Positions 1 to 8,152 of a DNA stretch of 64,000 bases are shown piece after piece; position 1 is the first letter of the stretch, and each line of letters opens with the position of its first letter. This DNA comes from a bacterium (GTDB taxonomy: Bacteria; Verrucomicrobiota; Verrucomicrobiia; Limisphaerales; J093), in assembly GCA_021780105.1 (NCBI GenBank), contig JAJXZJ010000044.1, forward strand, positions 1 to 64,000, given 5' to 3'. The notes under the pieces were generated by a model, which worked only from the letters and a program-made list of their open reading frames with translations, was not told the origin of the DNA and ran no database searches. Position numbers and translations under genes: made by a program.

Positions 1-209
1 CGGTTGCCTCGGCGCCGTCGTTCAGCGGCATCACGGTGGATGCGAGCGGCAACGTGACGATCACCTGGACGGGTGGCGGCACCCTGCAAATCACCACCAG
101 CCTGACCCCGCCGGTCACCTGGACGGATGTGACGGGGGCGACGAGTCCCTACACCGTGCCGGCGGTGCAGTTGCCGGGCACGACGGTGTTCGCTCGGATC
201 AAGCAGTGA
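1..209 (+). CDS. C-terminal fragment of a secreted beta-sandwich protein
   Basis: This is the 3' end of a gene that begins upstream of the window; the frame starts at base 3 and stops with TGA at 207-209. The visible 68 residues are rich in Thr, Val, Gly and Pro (for example TWTGGGTLQ and SPYTVPA) and end in FARIKQ. Such short beta-strand repeats are typical of the C-terminal ends of large secreted proteins in Verrucomicrobia, often autotransporter-like or immunoglobulin-fold proteins. No catalytic motif is visible, so the function cannot be named. A strong terminator follows directly. Confidence 0.7.
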   Translation, partial: VASAPSFSGITVDASGNVTITWTGGGTLQITTSLTPPVTWTDVTGATSPYTVPAVQLPGTTVFARIKQ

Positions 210-230
210 GGATCTGAGTTGCTGATTCAC

Positions 231-265
231 GGAGGCCGGGGTTCACGCCCCGGCCTCCTTTTTTT
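231..265 (+). terminator. Intrinsic terminator of the first gene
   Basis: A perfect 11-bp GC-rich stem (231-241 with 248-258) with a 6-base loop is followed at once by seven T residues. It lies 22 bases after the stop codon at 207-209 and is in the right orientation to end that transcript. Confidence 0.9.
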
Positions 266-584
266 ATTCACCATGCTCGCCCAGGCAAATGTCGAGCAGG
301 ACCGGGAACTGAGTTTAAGGCTTCTAAATTGTAAGTTATTTGAGCCTAATACAATATGTGAAAAAAGCGATGTTGGCGCAATCCTGCGGGTTGGCTGCGC
401 CGTCCACAGCAGCCTGTCCGGGAATAATATCGCCGTTCGCGGAAACTCTTATTTGCCACGCTTGCGACGTGGTTGGGGGATAAGAATCTTGCTGCAAATA
501 TATTTGGATTACGTCTGCCCTGGCTGGCTTGATGATTGGAAGACGTTGGTTACACAGACAGTGTAGCGACACTGGAGATTACAG
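266..584. other. Intergenic stretch, no gene recognised
   Basis: This stretch is more AT-rich than its surroundings and lies between two terminators. Open frames exist on both strands (for example 219-566 plus and 336-572 minus), but their translations have no domain-like features and overlap each other, so I do not call them genes. Confidence 0.5.
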
Positions 585-625
585 GCAAAACAAGAAGCCC
601 CATTGTTGAGTCCAACAATGGGGCT
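585..625 (-). terminator. Intrinsic terminator of the PEP-CTERM gene
   Basis: A perfect 13-bp inverted repeat (596-608 with 613-625, loop of four) is followed on the minus strand by a T-rich stretch (TTCTTGTTTT). It lies 19 bases after the stop codon of the out-of-frame PEP-CTERM tail at 645-647. That suggests the original gene ended at 645, not at the premature stop at 742. Confidence 0.85.
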
Positions 626-644
626 GAAGGAGAGAAAATCTTGA

Positions 645-765
645 TCAGGCACGCCGAAGCCGACGATAACCCGCAAAGCCCACCAGGCCGAGACCGCCCA
701 GGCAGGCCCAAGAGGCCGGTTCCGGCACCACCGTGAGCGTCTCAGGGGTCGTGCCCAATCCGAAA
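645..765 (-). pseudogene. Out-of-frame PEP-CTERM sorting tail
   Basis: Read on the minus strand in the +1 frame relative to the upstream gene, this segment encodes TTPETLTV, then VVPEPASWA, a glycine- and leucine-rich hydrophobic helix and a basic end (YRRLRRA), then a stop at 645. This is a textbook PEP-CTERM exosortase-sorting signal: a PEP motif, a transmembrane helix and an Arg-rich tail. It is joined to the gene 742-1389 by a one-base shift around the AAA run at 763-765 (TTT on the coding strand). The shift could be a real mutation, phase variation or a sequencing error. Confidence 0.8.
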
Positions 766-1389
766 GGCAGCCACAGACTTGATGTCTGCCTCGGCGAATC
801 CGCTTACACCAGTGAAGGTGAAGGTTGCCGTGTCCTTGACCAGCAGCAGGTTGTTCAGACTTTGGTCGGTGGCGTCGCTCGCATAGATCCCGTAGTCAAT
901 GCCGCCCACGATGTTTCCATCAAAGTTGTTCGGCGACAGGGAAGAGTTGCCGGCCGTGCCGATACCGAAACCGAGCGCGGGAGTCTTGGTAGGGTCCATG
1001 GTGCGAAACTGCCAAGTGTCGTCACCTGGATTGGTCGCCACCAGGTTCATGCCGGCCGTCTGCAAGGTATCGGGCGCAGATTTATCGGTCCGGTAAACGT
1101 CTCCACTGGCACTTGAATAGGTGAGGGTCGGACGGAAGCCACCGCTTTTGGCGATGTCAAAGTAGAAACTGCTCAGGAGATCGTCTTTGTTGATGCTTTC
1201 CCCCGAATTGTTCCACAATTGCACCGTCAACTGATCGCCTGAAATCGTCAGTTCGGCCTTAAAGCTCACGGGATCGCCGTTGGACGAAGTGCCCGTGCTG
1301 TTGAACATCACTCCCGCATAGGCCGGCAAGGCCACGGCAGAAGCCGTGACGCTGGCTCCCAGTAATCGAGCAGTAAACGTTTGTCTCAT
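742..1389 (-). CDS. Secreted PEP-CTERM-type protein, truncated by a frameshift
   Basis: The 215-residue product begins with a signal peptide (MRQTFTARLL, a hydrophobic core, then AYAG). A beta-rich body follows that resembles other verrucomicrobial PEP-CTERM surface proteins of unknown role. The frame stops at 742, just before what should be the C-terminal sorting signal, which is intact in the next frame (645-765). With one base removed near 763-765 the protein would continue FGLGTTPETL and then the PEP motif. As written, the product would be secreted but not anchored or processed by an exosortase. No exosortase gene is in the window. The family function is unknown. Confidence 0.75.
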   Translation of the reverse strand: MRQTFTARLLGASVTASAVALPAYAGVMFNSTGTSSNGDPVSFKAELTISGDQLTVQLWNNSGESINKDDLLSSFYFDIAKSGGFRPTLTYSSASGDVYRTDKSAPDTLQTAGMNLVATNPGDDTWQFRTMDPTKTPALGFGIGTAGNSSLSPNNFDGNIVGGIDYGIYASDATDQSLNNLLLVKDTATFTFTGVSGFAEADIKSVAAFRIGHDP

Positions 1390-1606
1390 GTATGTCTAGA
1401 ACGTAATCATCACACAGTTACACAGCCATTTTCATGGCTCACAAGATATATGCATGGAAAGCAGAAGCAAATCACCAACAAAAGTATAAGTCGGAATCGT
1501 CAGAAATATATATAGATGTTCGTATTATTATCTATGGCTGAACGCCGTATTGACATCGCTTCGCATCACGGAACATGGCCGGAGTTGATGCGCCAGCGGC
1601 ATTATG

Positions 1607-2356
1607 TCAATGCGGGTGCAGGTGGCGCAGGATGTGCGGCCGCTCCAGGTTATGGCGCAGCATGAGCGTTTCGTCTGACAGCAGCGGGACCGTGGCGCCC
1701 TCCGCGACCACGGCGCCGCCGTCCAGGACAATGACGCGGGCGCACAACTCAACCACCAGCTCCAGATCGTGCGTGGCGATGAGTTTGGTGATGGGAATCT
1801 GCCGCAGCAATTCCTTGAGTTCGCGGCGGCCCTTGGGGTCGAGACTCGTCGTTGGCTCATCCAACACGAGCATGGTCGGGTCGCAGGCGAGCACGCCGGC
1901 GAGACAGACGCGGCGTTTTTCGCCCACGCTCAGATGGTGCGGTGCGCGCTGTTCGAAGCCCGCCAGCCCCGTCTGGGCCAGCGACTGTGCCACGCGTTCG
2001 CGGACCTCCTTGGCGCCGAAGCCGAATTGTTGCGGCCCGAACGCGACGTCCTCGAACACCGTCGGGCAGAACAACTGGTCGTTGGGATCCTGAAAGAGCA
2101 GGCCGACCTGGCGGCGGATTTGCGGCAGCGTGTCCGGTGTGACCGGGCACCCGCCGACGAACACCGCCGGTTCGCCCGCCCACGTCTCGGGCAACAGGCC
2201 GTTGAGATGGAGCAGCAGGGTGCTTTTGCCCGCGCCGTTGGGGCCGATCAGGCCCACGCACTCGCCGTCGGCGAGGGAGAAGCTCACATCGCGCAGGGCG
2301 GCGGTGCCATCGCCGTAACGGTAGCCGAGATGACGGACCTCGATGGCGGCGCTCAT
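1607..2356 (-). CDS. cbiO: Cobalt/nickel ECF transporter ATP-binding subunit
   Basis: This ABC ATPase of about 249 residues has a Walker A motif (GPNGAGKST), a Q-loop (LLFQDPNDQLF), a signature motif (LSVGEKRR), Walker B (MLVLDEPTTSLD) and a switch His (IATHDL). The PNDQLF Q-loop is characteristic of energy-coupling-factor ATPases such as CbiO/NikO. I place the start at the ATG ending at 2356, which overlaps the cbiQ stop by ATGA and so suggests translational coupling; six extra upstream residues are possible. With CbiQ and CbiM it should power uptake of Co2+ or Ni2+ at the inner membrane. Confidence 0.92.
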   Translation of the reverse strand: MSAAIEVRHLGYRYGDGTAALRDVSFSLADGECVGLIGPNGAGKSTLLLHLNGLLPETWAGEPAVFVGGCPVTPDTLPQIRRQVGLLFQDPNDQLFCPTVFEDVAFGPQQFGFGAKEVRERVAQSLAQTGLAGFEQRAPHHLSVGEKRRVCLAGVLACDPTMLVLDEPTTSLDPKGRRELKELLRQIPITKLIATHDLELVVELCARVIVLDGGAVVAEGATVPLLSDETLMLRHNLERPHILRHLHPH

Positions 2357-2964
2357 CGCCACCCCCTTGCGCACATCGCGCCGTAGATGCGCTCGGCCCG
2401 CTCGCTGGCGCGGATGAACAACTGGCTCACCACGGTGGCCAGCGTGCGCCAGCTCCGGGCCTGGCGTGCCGTGAAGGTGCGGCTGAGCCGCGCGCGGCGC
2501 ATCCGCTGCGCCTCATCCGCGAGCACGAAGAGGTAGCGGTGCATCAGCGAGAGGGTGGTCACCAGCAACGCCGGCACCCGCACGCCGCGCAGCACGCGGA
2601 GCAATTCCGCGAAGGGGGTCGTGTTCGCGAGCAACACCATCGTCAGCAGGCAGAGGGTGCATTTGGCAACAAGGAAGACGAACAACCGGCCGCCACCGGG
2701 TTGGAACAGCGCGAGCAACGCCACGCCGATCACCAGCGGTTCCAGCAACAGGAGCCGCCGGACCAGAAACATCCACGGAATCCGGCTCAGCCCGGCGGTG
2801 ATGACCAGGCCGGCCGCCACGCCACCCAACCACAACGGATGTGCCGGCGGCAGCAAGACCACGGTCAATACCAATGCCAGCGCGGCCACGAGTTTCCATC
2901 CTGCGGGCAGGCGATGCACCGGCGAGTCCAGCCGGCAGTAGCGGTCGAGGAAATCGGGCGACAT
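2353..2964 (-). CDS. cbiQ: Cobalt/nickel ECF transporter transmembrane subunit
   Basis: This 203-residue membrane protein begins MSPDFLDRYCRLDSPVHRL, the usual start of CbiQ (EcfT) proteins, where the DSP(V/I)H element is conserved. Several hydrophobic helices follow (around residues 25-110). The C-terminal coupling region contains ERAERIYGAMCARG, matching the conserved Ala-Arg-Gly coupling helix that contacts the ATPase. It is 12 bases downstream of cbiM and overlaps cbiO. It transmits ATP hydrolysis by CbiO to the substrate-binding component CbiM. Confidence 0.9.
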   Translation of the reverse strand: MSPDFLDRYCRLDSPVHRLPAGWKLVAALALVLTVVLLPPAHPLWLGGVAAGLVITAGLSRIPWMFLVRRLLLLEPLVIGVALLALFQPGGGRLFVFLVAKCTLCLLTMVLLANTTPFAELLRVLRGVRVPALLVTTLSLMHRYLFVLADEAQRMRRARLSRTFTARQARSWRTLATVVSQLFIRASERAERIYGAMCARGWR

Positions 2965-2976
2965 CGGTGGTTTTCG

Positions 2977-3945
2977 CTACGGGGTGGGGCTGGACGAAGG
3001 GGAATTCTCGGTGCGGGTTCGGGGCGCCAGTGTCCGCGCCAGCAGCCACGCCAGCACAAATGCCACAACCGTGCCCACGGCGCCGGCGATCGAGGTCGCG
3101 AGCACGCTCCCGTGGATGCCGGGCATCGCGTAGTCCGGAATCGGCGCGGGCATGATCGGACCCGCGGCCCGCGTTTGGAAGCCGAGAACCTCGGCCGTCT
3201 TGTCCAGACCGTCAGGCCATTTTGAGGCCAGCGGCGACACAAACAGCGCCAGTCCCAAGGCGATCAACACGCCGTAAGCCAGGACCGTGCCGTAGGAACG
3301 CCGCGCCGTGGCGGGGCGCTCGGGTTGCAGCAACTCCGGCCGCGCGCGGGCAACGGCCGACAGCACCAGCGCGGTGATCAAGCCTTCGCCAATGCCGATC
3401 AGCATGTGAACACCAGCCATCGCCGGCAGGACCACCGACCAGCGAGCCTTCCCGGCAACGGTCAGTTCCCCGGCGCACGCCACCGCGGCGAGCACGGTGC
3501 TGCACCAGGAGGCGAACGCCGCGGCGAGCACGGTTCCGAAACGGCCTTTGAACACGCGGCTGACCGGGTAATAAATCGCCCAGCCCAGCGTGCCCCCAAT
3601 GATTGCCATGTTGAAAATGTTCGCGCCGAGCGCGGAAATCCCGCCGTCGGCGAACATCAGGCACTGCACGATAAGCACGGCGGAAATGACAATGACGGCC
3701 GCGCTGGGACCGAGCAGGACCGCCGTCAACACGCCGCCGATGAGGTGGCCGGACGTGCCGGCGAGCACGGGGAAATTGAGCATCTGGGCGGCGAAAACGA
3801 ACGCCGCCGCCAGGCCGAGCAACGGCACGCGCCGCGGCGGGAGGTGCCGGCGGGCGTGGCGCAAGGCGACGCCCAGCCCCGCCGCCGCCAGGACGCCCGT
3901 GGCCACGGCGGTTTTGCTGTCCAGAAAACCGTCAGGAATGTGCAT
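2977..3945 (-). CDS. cbiM: Cobalt/nickel substrate-binding membrane protein with fused PDGLE domain
   Basis: I start this 322-residue protein at MHIPDGFLD because the N-terminal Met-His-Ile is the conserved metal-binding element of CbiM/NikM; an 18-residue upstream extension is open but lacks family features. Multiple helices (residues 10-205) form the substrate-specific core. The C-terminal part carries SKWPDGLDKTAE followed by one more helix, the PDGLE (CbiN/NikN-like) domain, so the small accessory subunit is fused here. Sequence alone does not separate Co2+ from Ni2+; fused M-N architecture is common in nickel systems. It is the first gene of cbiM-cbiQ-cbiO. Confidence 0.9.
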   Translation of the reverse strand: MHIPDGFLDSKTAVATGVLAAAGLGVALRHARRHLPPRRVPLLGLAAAFVFAAQMLNFPVLAGTSGHLIGGVLTAVLLGPSAAVIVISAVLIVQCLMFADGGISALGANIFNMAIIGGTLGWAIYYPVSRVFKGRFGTVLAAAFASWCSTVLAAVACAGELTVAGKARWSVVLPAMAGVHMLIGIGEGLITALVLSAVARARPELLQPERPATARRSYGTVLAYGVLIALGLALFVSPLASKWPDGLDKTAEVLGFQTRAAGPIMPAPIPDYAMPGIHGSVLATSIAGAVGTVVAFVLAWLLARTLAPRTRTENSPSSSPTP

Positions 3946-4440
3946 GACATCTCTTCGGCTCGCATCACGCGCCGCCACAATGACTCGGGCGGGCGGCAAC
4001 TACCGCCGACGCAAACAAGTTTGTCCACGAGATCGGGGACGGCTCGTCAAGCTTCGAGCGGGGATTGTAGGTTACTTTGCCGTCCGCGTCCATCCTCATG
4101 CCTTGCGCACCGCGCCGGCCGACTGTTTTCCAGGCGAGAGCCGTCGCAACTCCGGTGCCGCCGGTTTCCCAAACGGACTGCGGGACAGATTAAGCCGTGG
4201 CGGGAAGATTTATAAATCTCTTGCGATCATGAAGAAATGATCAGGCTCAAAAATATTTTGTTTTCCCAGCTTGACAGCCAGGCGTCCCAATGGTCTTCTT
4301 AACGCGGTTCACGGGCACCAGATTTCGGGCAGTGATTGAGAAACTTGTTCTTTGATTGCCCAACAGTTTTCGATCTCGGCTATGTTCCGGTTGGGGTCGA
4401 ATTATCCCCGTAGTCCCTCAGTTGAACTCTGAATATTCCC
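3946..4440. other. Intergenic region upstream of cbiM, possible untranslated RNA
   Basis: There is no convincing gene in about 495 bases. The part near 4205-4290 is AT-rich and could hold the minus-strand cbiM promoter. The segment 4300-4440 precedes a plus-strand terminator that has no gene in front of it, so it may encode a small RNA. A cobalamin riboswitch was looked for upstream of cbiM and not convincingly found. Confidence 0.35.
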
Positions 4441-4480
4441 CGGGTTCTAGGGCCATCCTCTGGTCCGGAACCCGGTTCTT
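4441..4480 (+). terminator. Orphan plus-strand intrinsic terminator
   Basis: The stem 4441-4447 pairs with 4468-4474, and an inner stem (GGGCC with GGTCC, one G-U) extends it. The tract GTTCTTTTT follows. No plus-strand gene lies within 4 kb upstream, so the terminated transcript would have to be a small RNA starting in the 3946-4440 gap, or this is a second, bidirectional end for the genes on either side. Confidence 0.55.
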
Positions 4481-4539
4481 TTTGTTGGAGACCGGTGGGC
4501 GGCAACGCCGCCGGTCTCCTGACAAAAAGAATCGGCAAC

Positions 4540-4565
4540 AAAAAACCCCGCCGTCTCCGGCGGGG
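4540..4565 (-). terminator. Terminator of the minus-strand Gfo/Idh/MocA gene
   Basis: An 8-bp GC-only stem (4546-4553 with 4558-4565, loop TCTC) is followed on the minus strand by six T residues. It lies 22 bases downstream of the stop codon at 4588. A second long hairpin without a T tract (4486-4518) is further downstream. Confidence 0.88.
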
Positions 4566-4587
4566 TGATAGCAAACCGGCACCGCTT

Positions 4588-6012
4588 CTACAAACTCCAT
4601 CCTGCGCGATAGTCGCGTCGGAGATACTTGTTGGCCTCTTCAAGGTTGGTGAAGCGGAGGTTCGCGGAATCCCATGCCAGCCGGTAGCGCGTGAGCGCCT
4701 CCCGCAATTGGACCCGCAGCGCCACGTTGCCGAGCAACACCGCTTCCGCCAGTGGTCCGGCCCACTCGAAATCGGCGCCGGACTCCTTGTGCGCTTTGCA
4801 GGCGTCCACCCAGTCGCGATAATGTCCGAGCACGCGCGGAATGGTCTTCGGCGGCTCGCCAAATTCCCGGCGCCGTGATTCTGGATAAATTCGGTTGTTC
4901 AGAATGTAACCTTTGTCACCGACGAGCAACCGGCCGTTGTCGCCCATCACTTGTTCGTCCTCCAATCCTTCCGGCCGCGGTGGCCGCAGTCCACCGTCGT
5001 ACCAGGTCAGCTTCAACGCCGGCATGGCGACCTCGCCCGCGCCGACGCCGGACATGCCCTTCACATGCGGATTATTCGCCTGGACCGCAGCCGGTCGCGC
5101 CGCGTAGTGGTAGGTGACCATCGAGCCGACCGGATACGTCTCCGTGTTGACGCGGGTGGACGCCGCTTCGACGCTGATCGGCGCACTCAGTTTGAGCGCG
5201 CGGAACACCGGGTCCATCGCGTGACAACCGATGTCGCCCAGCGCGCCGGTGCCGAAATCCCACCAGCCACGCCAGCGGAACGGGCAATAAATCGGGTTGT
5301 AGGGCCGTTGCGGCGCCGGGCCGAGCCAGAGATCCCAATCCAGCGTCGCGGGCACCGGCGGGGCTTCCTGTGGCCGGTTGACGCCCTGCGGCCAATATTC
5401 GTTGAACAGCCCGTTCGACGGCCGGTCGGTCCAGATATGAACTTCATGCACGTCGCCGATGGCGCCGTTCCACACGTATTCGCAGAGCCGTCGCGTTTCT
5501 TCGGAACCGGCGCCCTGGTTGCCCATCTGGGTTGTCACACCCGCCGCTTTGGCCGCCAAGCGCACCTGCCGCGATTCCCACACCGAGTGCGTAAGCGGCT
5601 TCTCGCAATAGACGTTTTTACCGTGTTTGAGCCCGGCCACCGAGGCGAACGCGTGATGGTGGTCCGGCGTGCCCACGACGATCGCGTCAATCTCCTTCAT
5701 CTCGTCGAGCATTTTGCGGTAATCGCGGAACTGCTTCGCGTTGGGAAACTTTTTGAACGTGTGCGCCGCGTGGTCCGCATCCACATCGCACAGCGCTACG
5801 ATGTTTTCGCCCGGACTTTCCTTGAGGATGCTGTCCAGATCCGCGCCGCCCTGGCCGCCGATGCCGATGCCGGCGATGTTTAGTTTGTTGTTGGGCGAGG
5901 TCTGGCCGCGCAACCCCAGCACGTAGCTGGGCACGACCATGAAGGCGGCGGTGGACAACGCAGTGCCGCCGAGGAACTGCCGGCGGGTCAGGATTGAGGT
6001 GTTTGACTTCAT
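4588..6012 (-). CDS. Twin-arginine Gfo/Idh/MocA family oxidoreductase
   Basis: This 474-residue protein starts with a Tat-type signal (LTRRQFLGGTALSTAAFMVV), so it is probably exported folded with its cofactor. A Rossmann NAD(P)-binding region follows (NIAGIGIGGQGG, then IVALCDVD). The family motif around residue 137 (CEKPLTHSVWE) contains the conserved Lys of Gfo/Idh/MocA dehydrogenases. The C-terminal part matches the bacterial-type oxidoreductase domain common in Planctomycetes and Verrucomicrobia. Such enzymes oxidise or epimerise sugars or cyclitols; the substrate cannot be told. A similar gene at 6346 is divergently transcribed, indicating an ancient duplication. Confidence 0.9.
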   Translation of the reverse strand: MKSNTSILTRRQFLGGTALSTAAFMVVPSYVLGLRGQTSPNNKLNIAGIGIGGQGGADLDSILKESPGENIVALCDVDADHAAHTFKKFPNAKQFRDYRKMLDEMKEIDAIVVGTPDHHHAFASVAGLKHGKNVYCEKPLTHSVWESRQVRLAAKAAGVTTQMGNQGAGSEETRRLCEYVWNGAIGDVHEVHIWTDRPSNGLFNEYWPQGVNRPQEAPPVPATLDWDLWLGPAPQRPYNPIYCPFRWRGWWDFGTGALGDIGCHAMDPVFRALKLSAPISVEAASTRVNTETYPVGSMVTYHYAARPAAVQANNPHVKGMSGVGAGEVAMPALKLTWYDGGLRPPRPEGLEDEQVMGDNGRLLVGDKGYILNNRIYPESRRREFGEPPKTIPRVLGHYRDWVDACKAHKESGADFEWAGPLAEAVLLGNVALRVQLREALTRYRLAWDSANLRFTNLEEANKYLRRDYRAGWSL

Positions 6013-6345
6013 AATGGTTCATTGTGGCGCGGGAAACCGATCCGGCGCACGTTTTGGCTTTCGACGCGGATTCTAGCCCGGAGCTTCGAAATCGGAAGCA
6101 GAAACCTCAAAATGCGCGGCCGGGGCTGGGAAAATCCCGGCGCGCGCGGTGGCAGGCACGGAACATGACGTGCCAAGTCAATGACAAGTCACACCTGACC
6201 GCTTGACCCGCAGTTCAGTCGCGGCGTAGGCTGCGCCGGTTCACGGAAAACAATGATGCGGCGACGAAATTGCCCGGTGCGGATTGGCCACCGGTAAACG
6301 GCCAGAACGGACTGGCCCGCCGCGACAGACAGATCAGGCAAAACT
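6013..6345. other. Divergent intergenic region between two oxidoreductase genes
   Basis: These 333 bases separate two head-to-head Gfo/Idh/MocA genes and must contain promoters for both. I see no clear -35/-10 pair, repeat or operator, and no supportable small gene. Confidence 0.4.
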
Positions 6346-7701
6346 ATGAAGCAGAATCGGACCTTCTTGACGCGCCGCGGTTTTTTGCGCACCGCGGCGG
6401 CCTCGGCGGCAGCGTTCACCATCGTTCCCCGTTACGTGTTGCCGGCCAGCGGCCAGACACCACCGAGCGAACGGCTCAACATCGCCGGCATCGGCGTGGG
6501 CGGCCGGGGCGCGGACGACATCAACGGCGTGGCGCCGGGGAACAACATCGTTGCCCTTTGTGACGTGGACATGAACCGCGCCGCCGACACGTTCAAGAAG
6601 TTTCCCAACGCGAAGCAGTTCCGCGATTTCCGCAAGATGTTCGACGCGATGGCCAAGGAAATTGACGCGGTGGTGGTGGGCACGCCTGACCATTTTCACG
6701 CCGTGGCGGCGATGGCCGCCCTCAAGCACGGCAAGCATCTGTATTGCGAGAAGCCGCTCGCTCACTCGGTTTACGAAGTCCGCCAGTTGATGAAGGCCGC
6801 GCAGGAACACAAGGTGGTCACCCAGCTCGGCAACCAGGGGCACTCGTTCGACAGCATCCGCGATTTCTGCGAATGGATCTGGGCCGGCGCCATCGGCAAC
6901 GTCCATACCATCCATTGCGGCTGCTCGGCGGTAAACTCGGGGCTGGACGATTTGCCGCATTTGAAGGAGCAGCATCCCGTGCCGCCGACGCTCGACTGGG
7001 ACCAGTGGCTCGGCCCCGCGCTGTGGCGGCCCTACCATCCGGCCTACCTGCCCGGGAGCTGGCGCGGCTGGGTGCCGTTCGGCAACGGCACGGTTGGCGA
7101 CTGGACCTGCCACGTCGTGGACCCGGTGTTTTGGGCGCTGGACCTCGGCGCGCCGACGACCATCCAGGCGCAGGTGAAGGATTGGGATTTCAAAACGCAG
7201 GGCGATGCCTATCCGAAGGGCGATACCATTACTTACGAATTCCCGGCCAAGGGCAAGCGCGGTCCCGTCACGCTGCACTGGTATGACGGCACCGAACACA
7301 TTCCGCGCCCGGCCGACCTCGATCCCGACGAGCAGGTGGTGACCACGGGCGCGGTCGTGCTTGGTGACAAGGGCACGATCATGTATGGCTCGCACGGCGC
7401 GGGCGGCGTGCGCATCATCCCGGAGGAGAAGATGAAGGCCTTCGCGCGTCCGCCGAAGACGCTGCCGCGCGGCCTGGACCATTATCGCGACTGGCTCAAC
7501 GCGATCCGCCAGGGCCACAAGGCCGGCTCGGACTTCCACGATTACGGCGGGCCGCTGACGGAAATCGCCATGCTGGGAGTCATTGCGATCAAGCTTAATG
7601 GCCAGAAGCTGGAGTGGGATGACAAGCGCATGCGGTTCACCAACAACCGTGAGGCCAACGAGCTGGTGAACCCGCCCTATCGCCGGGGCTGGCGGATGTA
7701 G
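6346..7701 (+). CDS. Twin-arginine Gfo/Idh/MocA family oxidoreductase
   Basis: The 451-residue product has a Tat signal (TFLTRRGFLRTAAASAAAF), a Rossmann motif (NIAGIGVGGRG), then IVALCDVD and the family motif CEKPLAHSVYE. It shares the motif KKFPNAKQFRD(F/Y)RK with the divergent neighbour at 4588-6012, so the two are paralogues. The C-terminal half (HYRDWLNAI, then TEIAMLG) is typical of the Verrucomicrobia/Planctomycetes branch. It is probably a secreted or periplasmic sugar or cyclitol oxidoreductase using a tightly bound NAD(P); the substrate is unknown. Confidence 0.9.
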   Translation: MKQNRTFLTRRGFLRTAAASAAAFTIVPRYVLPASGQTPPSERLNIAGIGVGGRGADDINGVAPGNNIVALCDVDMNRAADTFKKFPNAKQFRDFRKMFDAMAKEIDAVVVGTPDHFHAVAAMAALKHGKHLYCEKPLAHSVYEVRQLMKAAQEHKVVTQLGNQGHSFDSIRDFCEWIWAGAIGNVHTIHCGCSAVNSGLDDLPHLKEQHPVPPTLDWDQWLGPALWRPYHPAYLPGSWRGWVPFGNGTVGDWTCHVVDPVFWALDLGAPTTIQAQVKDWDFKTQGDAYPKGDTITYEFPAKGKRGPVTLHWYDGTEHIPRPADLDPDEQVVTTGAVVLGDKGTIMYGSHGAGGVRIIPEEKMKAFARPPKTLPRGLDHYRDWLNAIRQGHKAGSDFHDYGGPLTEIAMLGVIAIKLNGQKLEWDDKRMRFTNNREANELVNPPYRRGWRM

Positions 7702-7825
7702 AGCGGAAACTGAGCGGGCGCGGGAACCAACCCGCGTTCGCTCCCGCTGCCGGCGCGACCTGCAACGGCCGGTGGCCTATCGCATCACGAGAAACGGTGC
7801 ATAATTCCCACTTGCAACCCAGTCT

Positions 7826-7843
7826 CAGCTAGCCTAGCCTCCT
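7826..7843 (+). promoter_or_regulatory. Possible DtxR/IdeR-like iron box before feoA
   Basis: The imperfect palindrome AGCTAGCCTAGCCT lies just upstream of the first feoA start. It matches about 10 of 13 core positions of the known DtxR/IdeR consensus GGTTAGSCTAACC. Iron-dependent repression of feo operons by DtxR-family regulators is known in other bacteria. No Fur-like box was seen. One weak motif match only. Confidence 0.3.
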
Positions 7844-7850
7844 GCTCGTT

Positions 7851-8150
7851 GTGAGTCAGATGAGGGTGCTTCATTCAACGCCGCCGCCAAACGGGACCGC
7901 CAGCCGGGCCTGCCCGTTGAGTCAGGTGCGTGCCGGCACCTGTGTGCGGATCAAGCAGTTGACGGCTGCGCCGGACCTTTGCCAGCGCCTGCGGGAGATG
8001 GGTTTCAACGAGGAACAACGCATCAAGTGTGTCCTCAAGAATGGCAGCGTCGTCTGCCAGGTATGCAACGTGCGGCTGGGTCTCAGCGCCGAACTGGCGG
8101 ACAGCATCTGGGTCGAACCTGTTCCGCCCCCGCAGTCCAAGGCGGCCTAG
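7851..8150 (+). CDS. feoA: FeoA-family SH3-like iron transport accessory protein
   Basis: A small protein of up to 99 residues whose core (VRAGTCVRIKQLTAAPDLCQRLREMGF, quoted here in part as RLREMGF) matches FeoA, an SH3-like fold that acts on FeoB. It contains a Cys-rich stretch (CVLKNGSVVCQVCNV) not usual for FeoA, perhaps metal-binding. The start may be the GTG at 7851 or the ATG at 7860. It precedes a second FeoA gene by two bases and feoB by about 400 bases, forming a ferrous iron uptake operon. Confidence 0.85.
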   Translation: MSQMRVLHSTPPPNGTASRACPLSQVRAGTCVRIKQLTAAPDLCQRLREMGFNEEQRIKCVLKNGSVVCQVCNVRLGLSAELADSIWVEPVPPPQSKAA

Positions 8151-8152
8151 TC

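Noticed and set aside
219-566. Open frames on both strands in the first intergenic region
   Set aside because: They begin inside a terminator, overlap each other on opposite strands and show no domain-like sequence.
4050-4215. Possible cobalamin riboswitch upstream of cbiM
   Set aside because: Pieces such as GGGAAACCGG and GGCTTAAT are present, but the order and spacing do not fit the B12-box and I see no clear kissing-loop partner. A covariance search could settle it.
4486-4518. Long GC-rich hairpin
   Set aside because: It has a strong stem but no T tract on either strand, so it is not called a terminator. It may add to the neighbouring ones.
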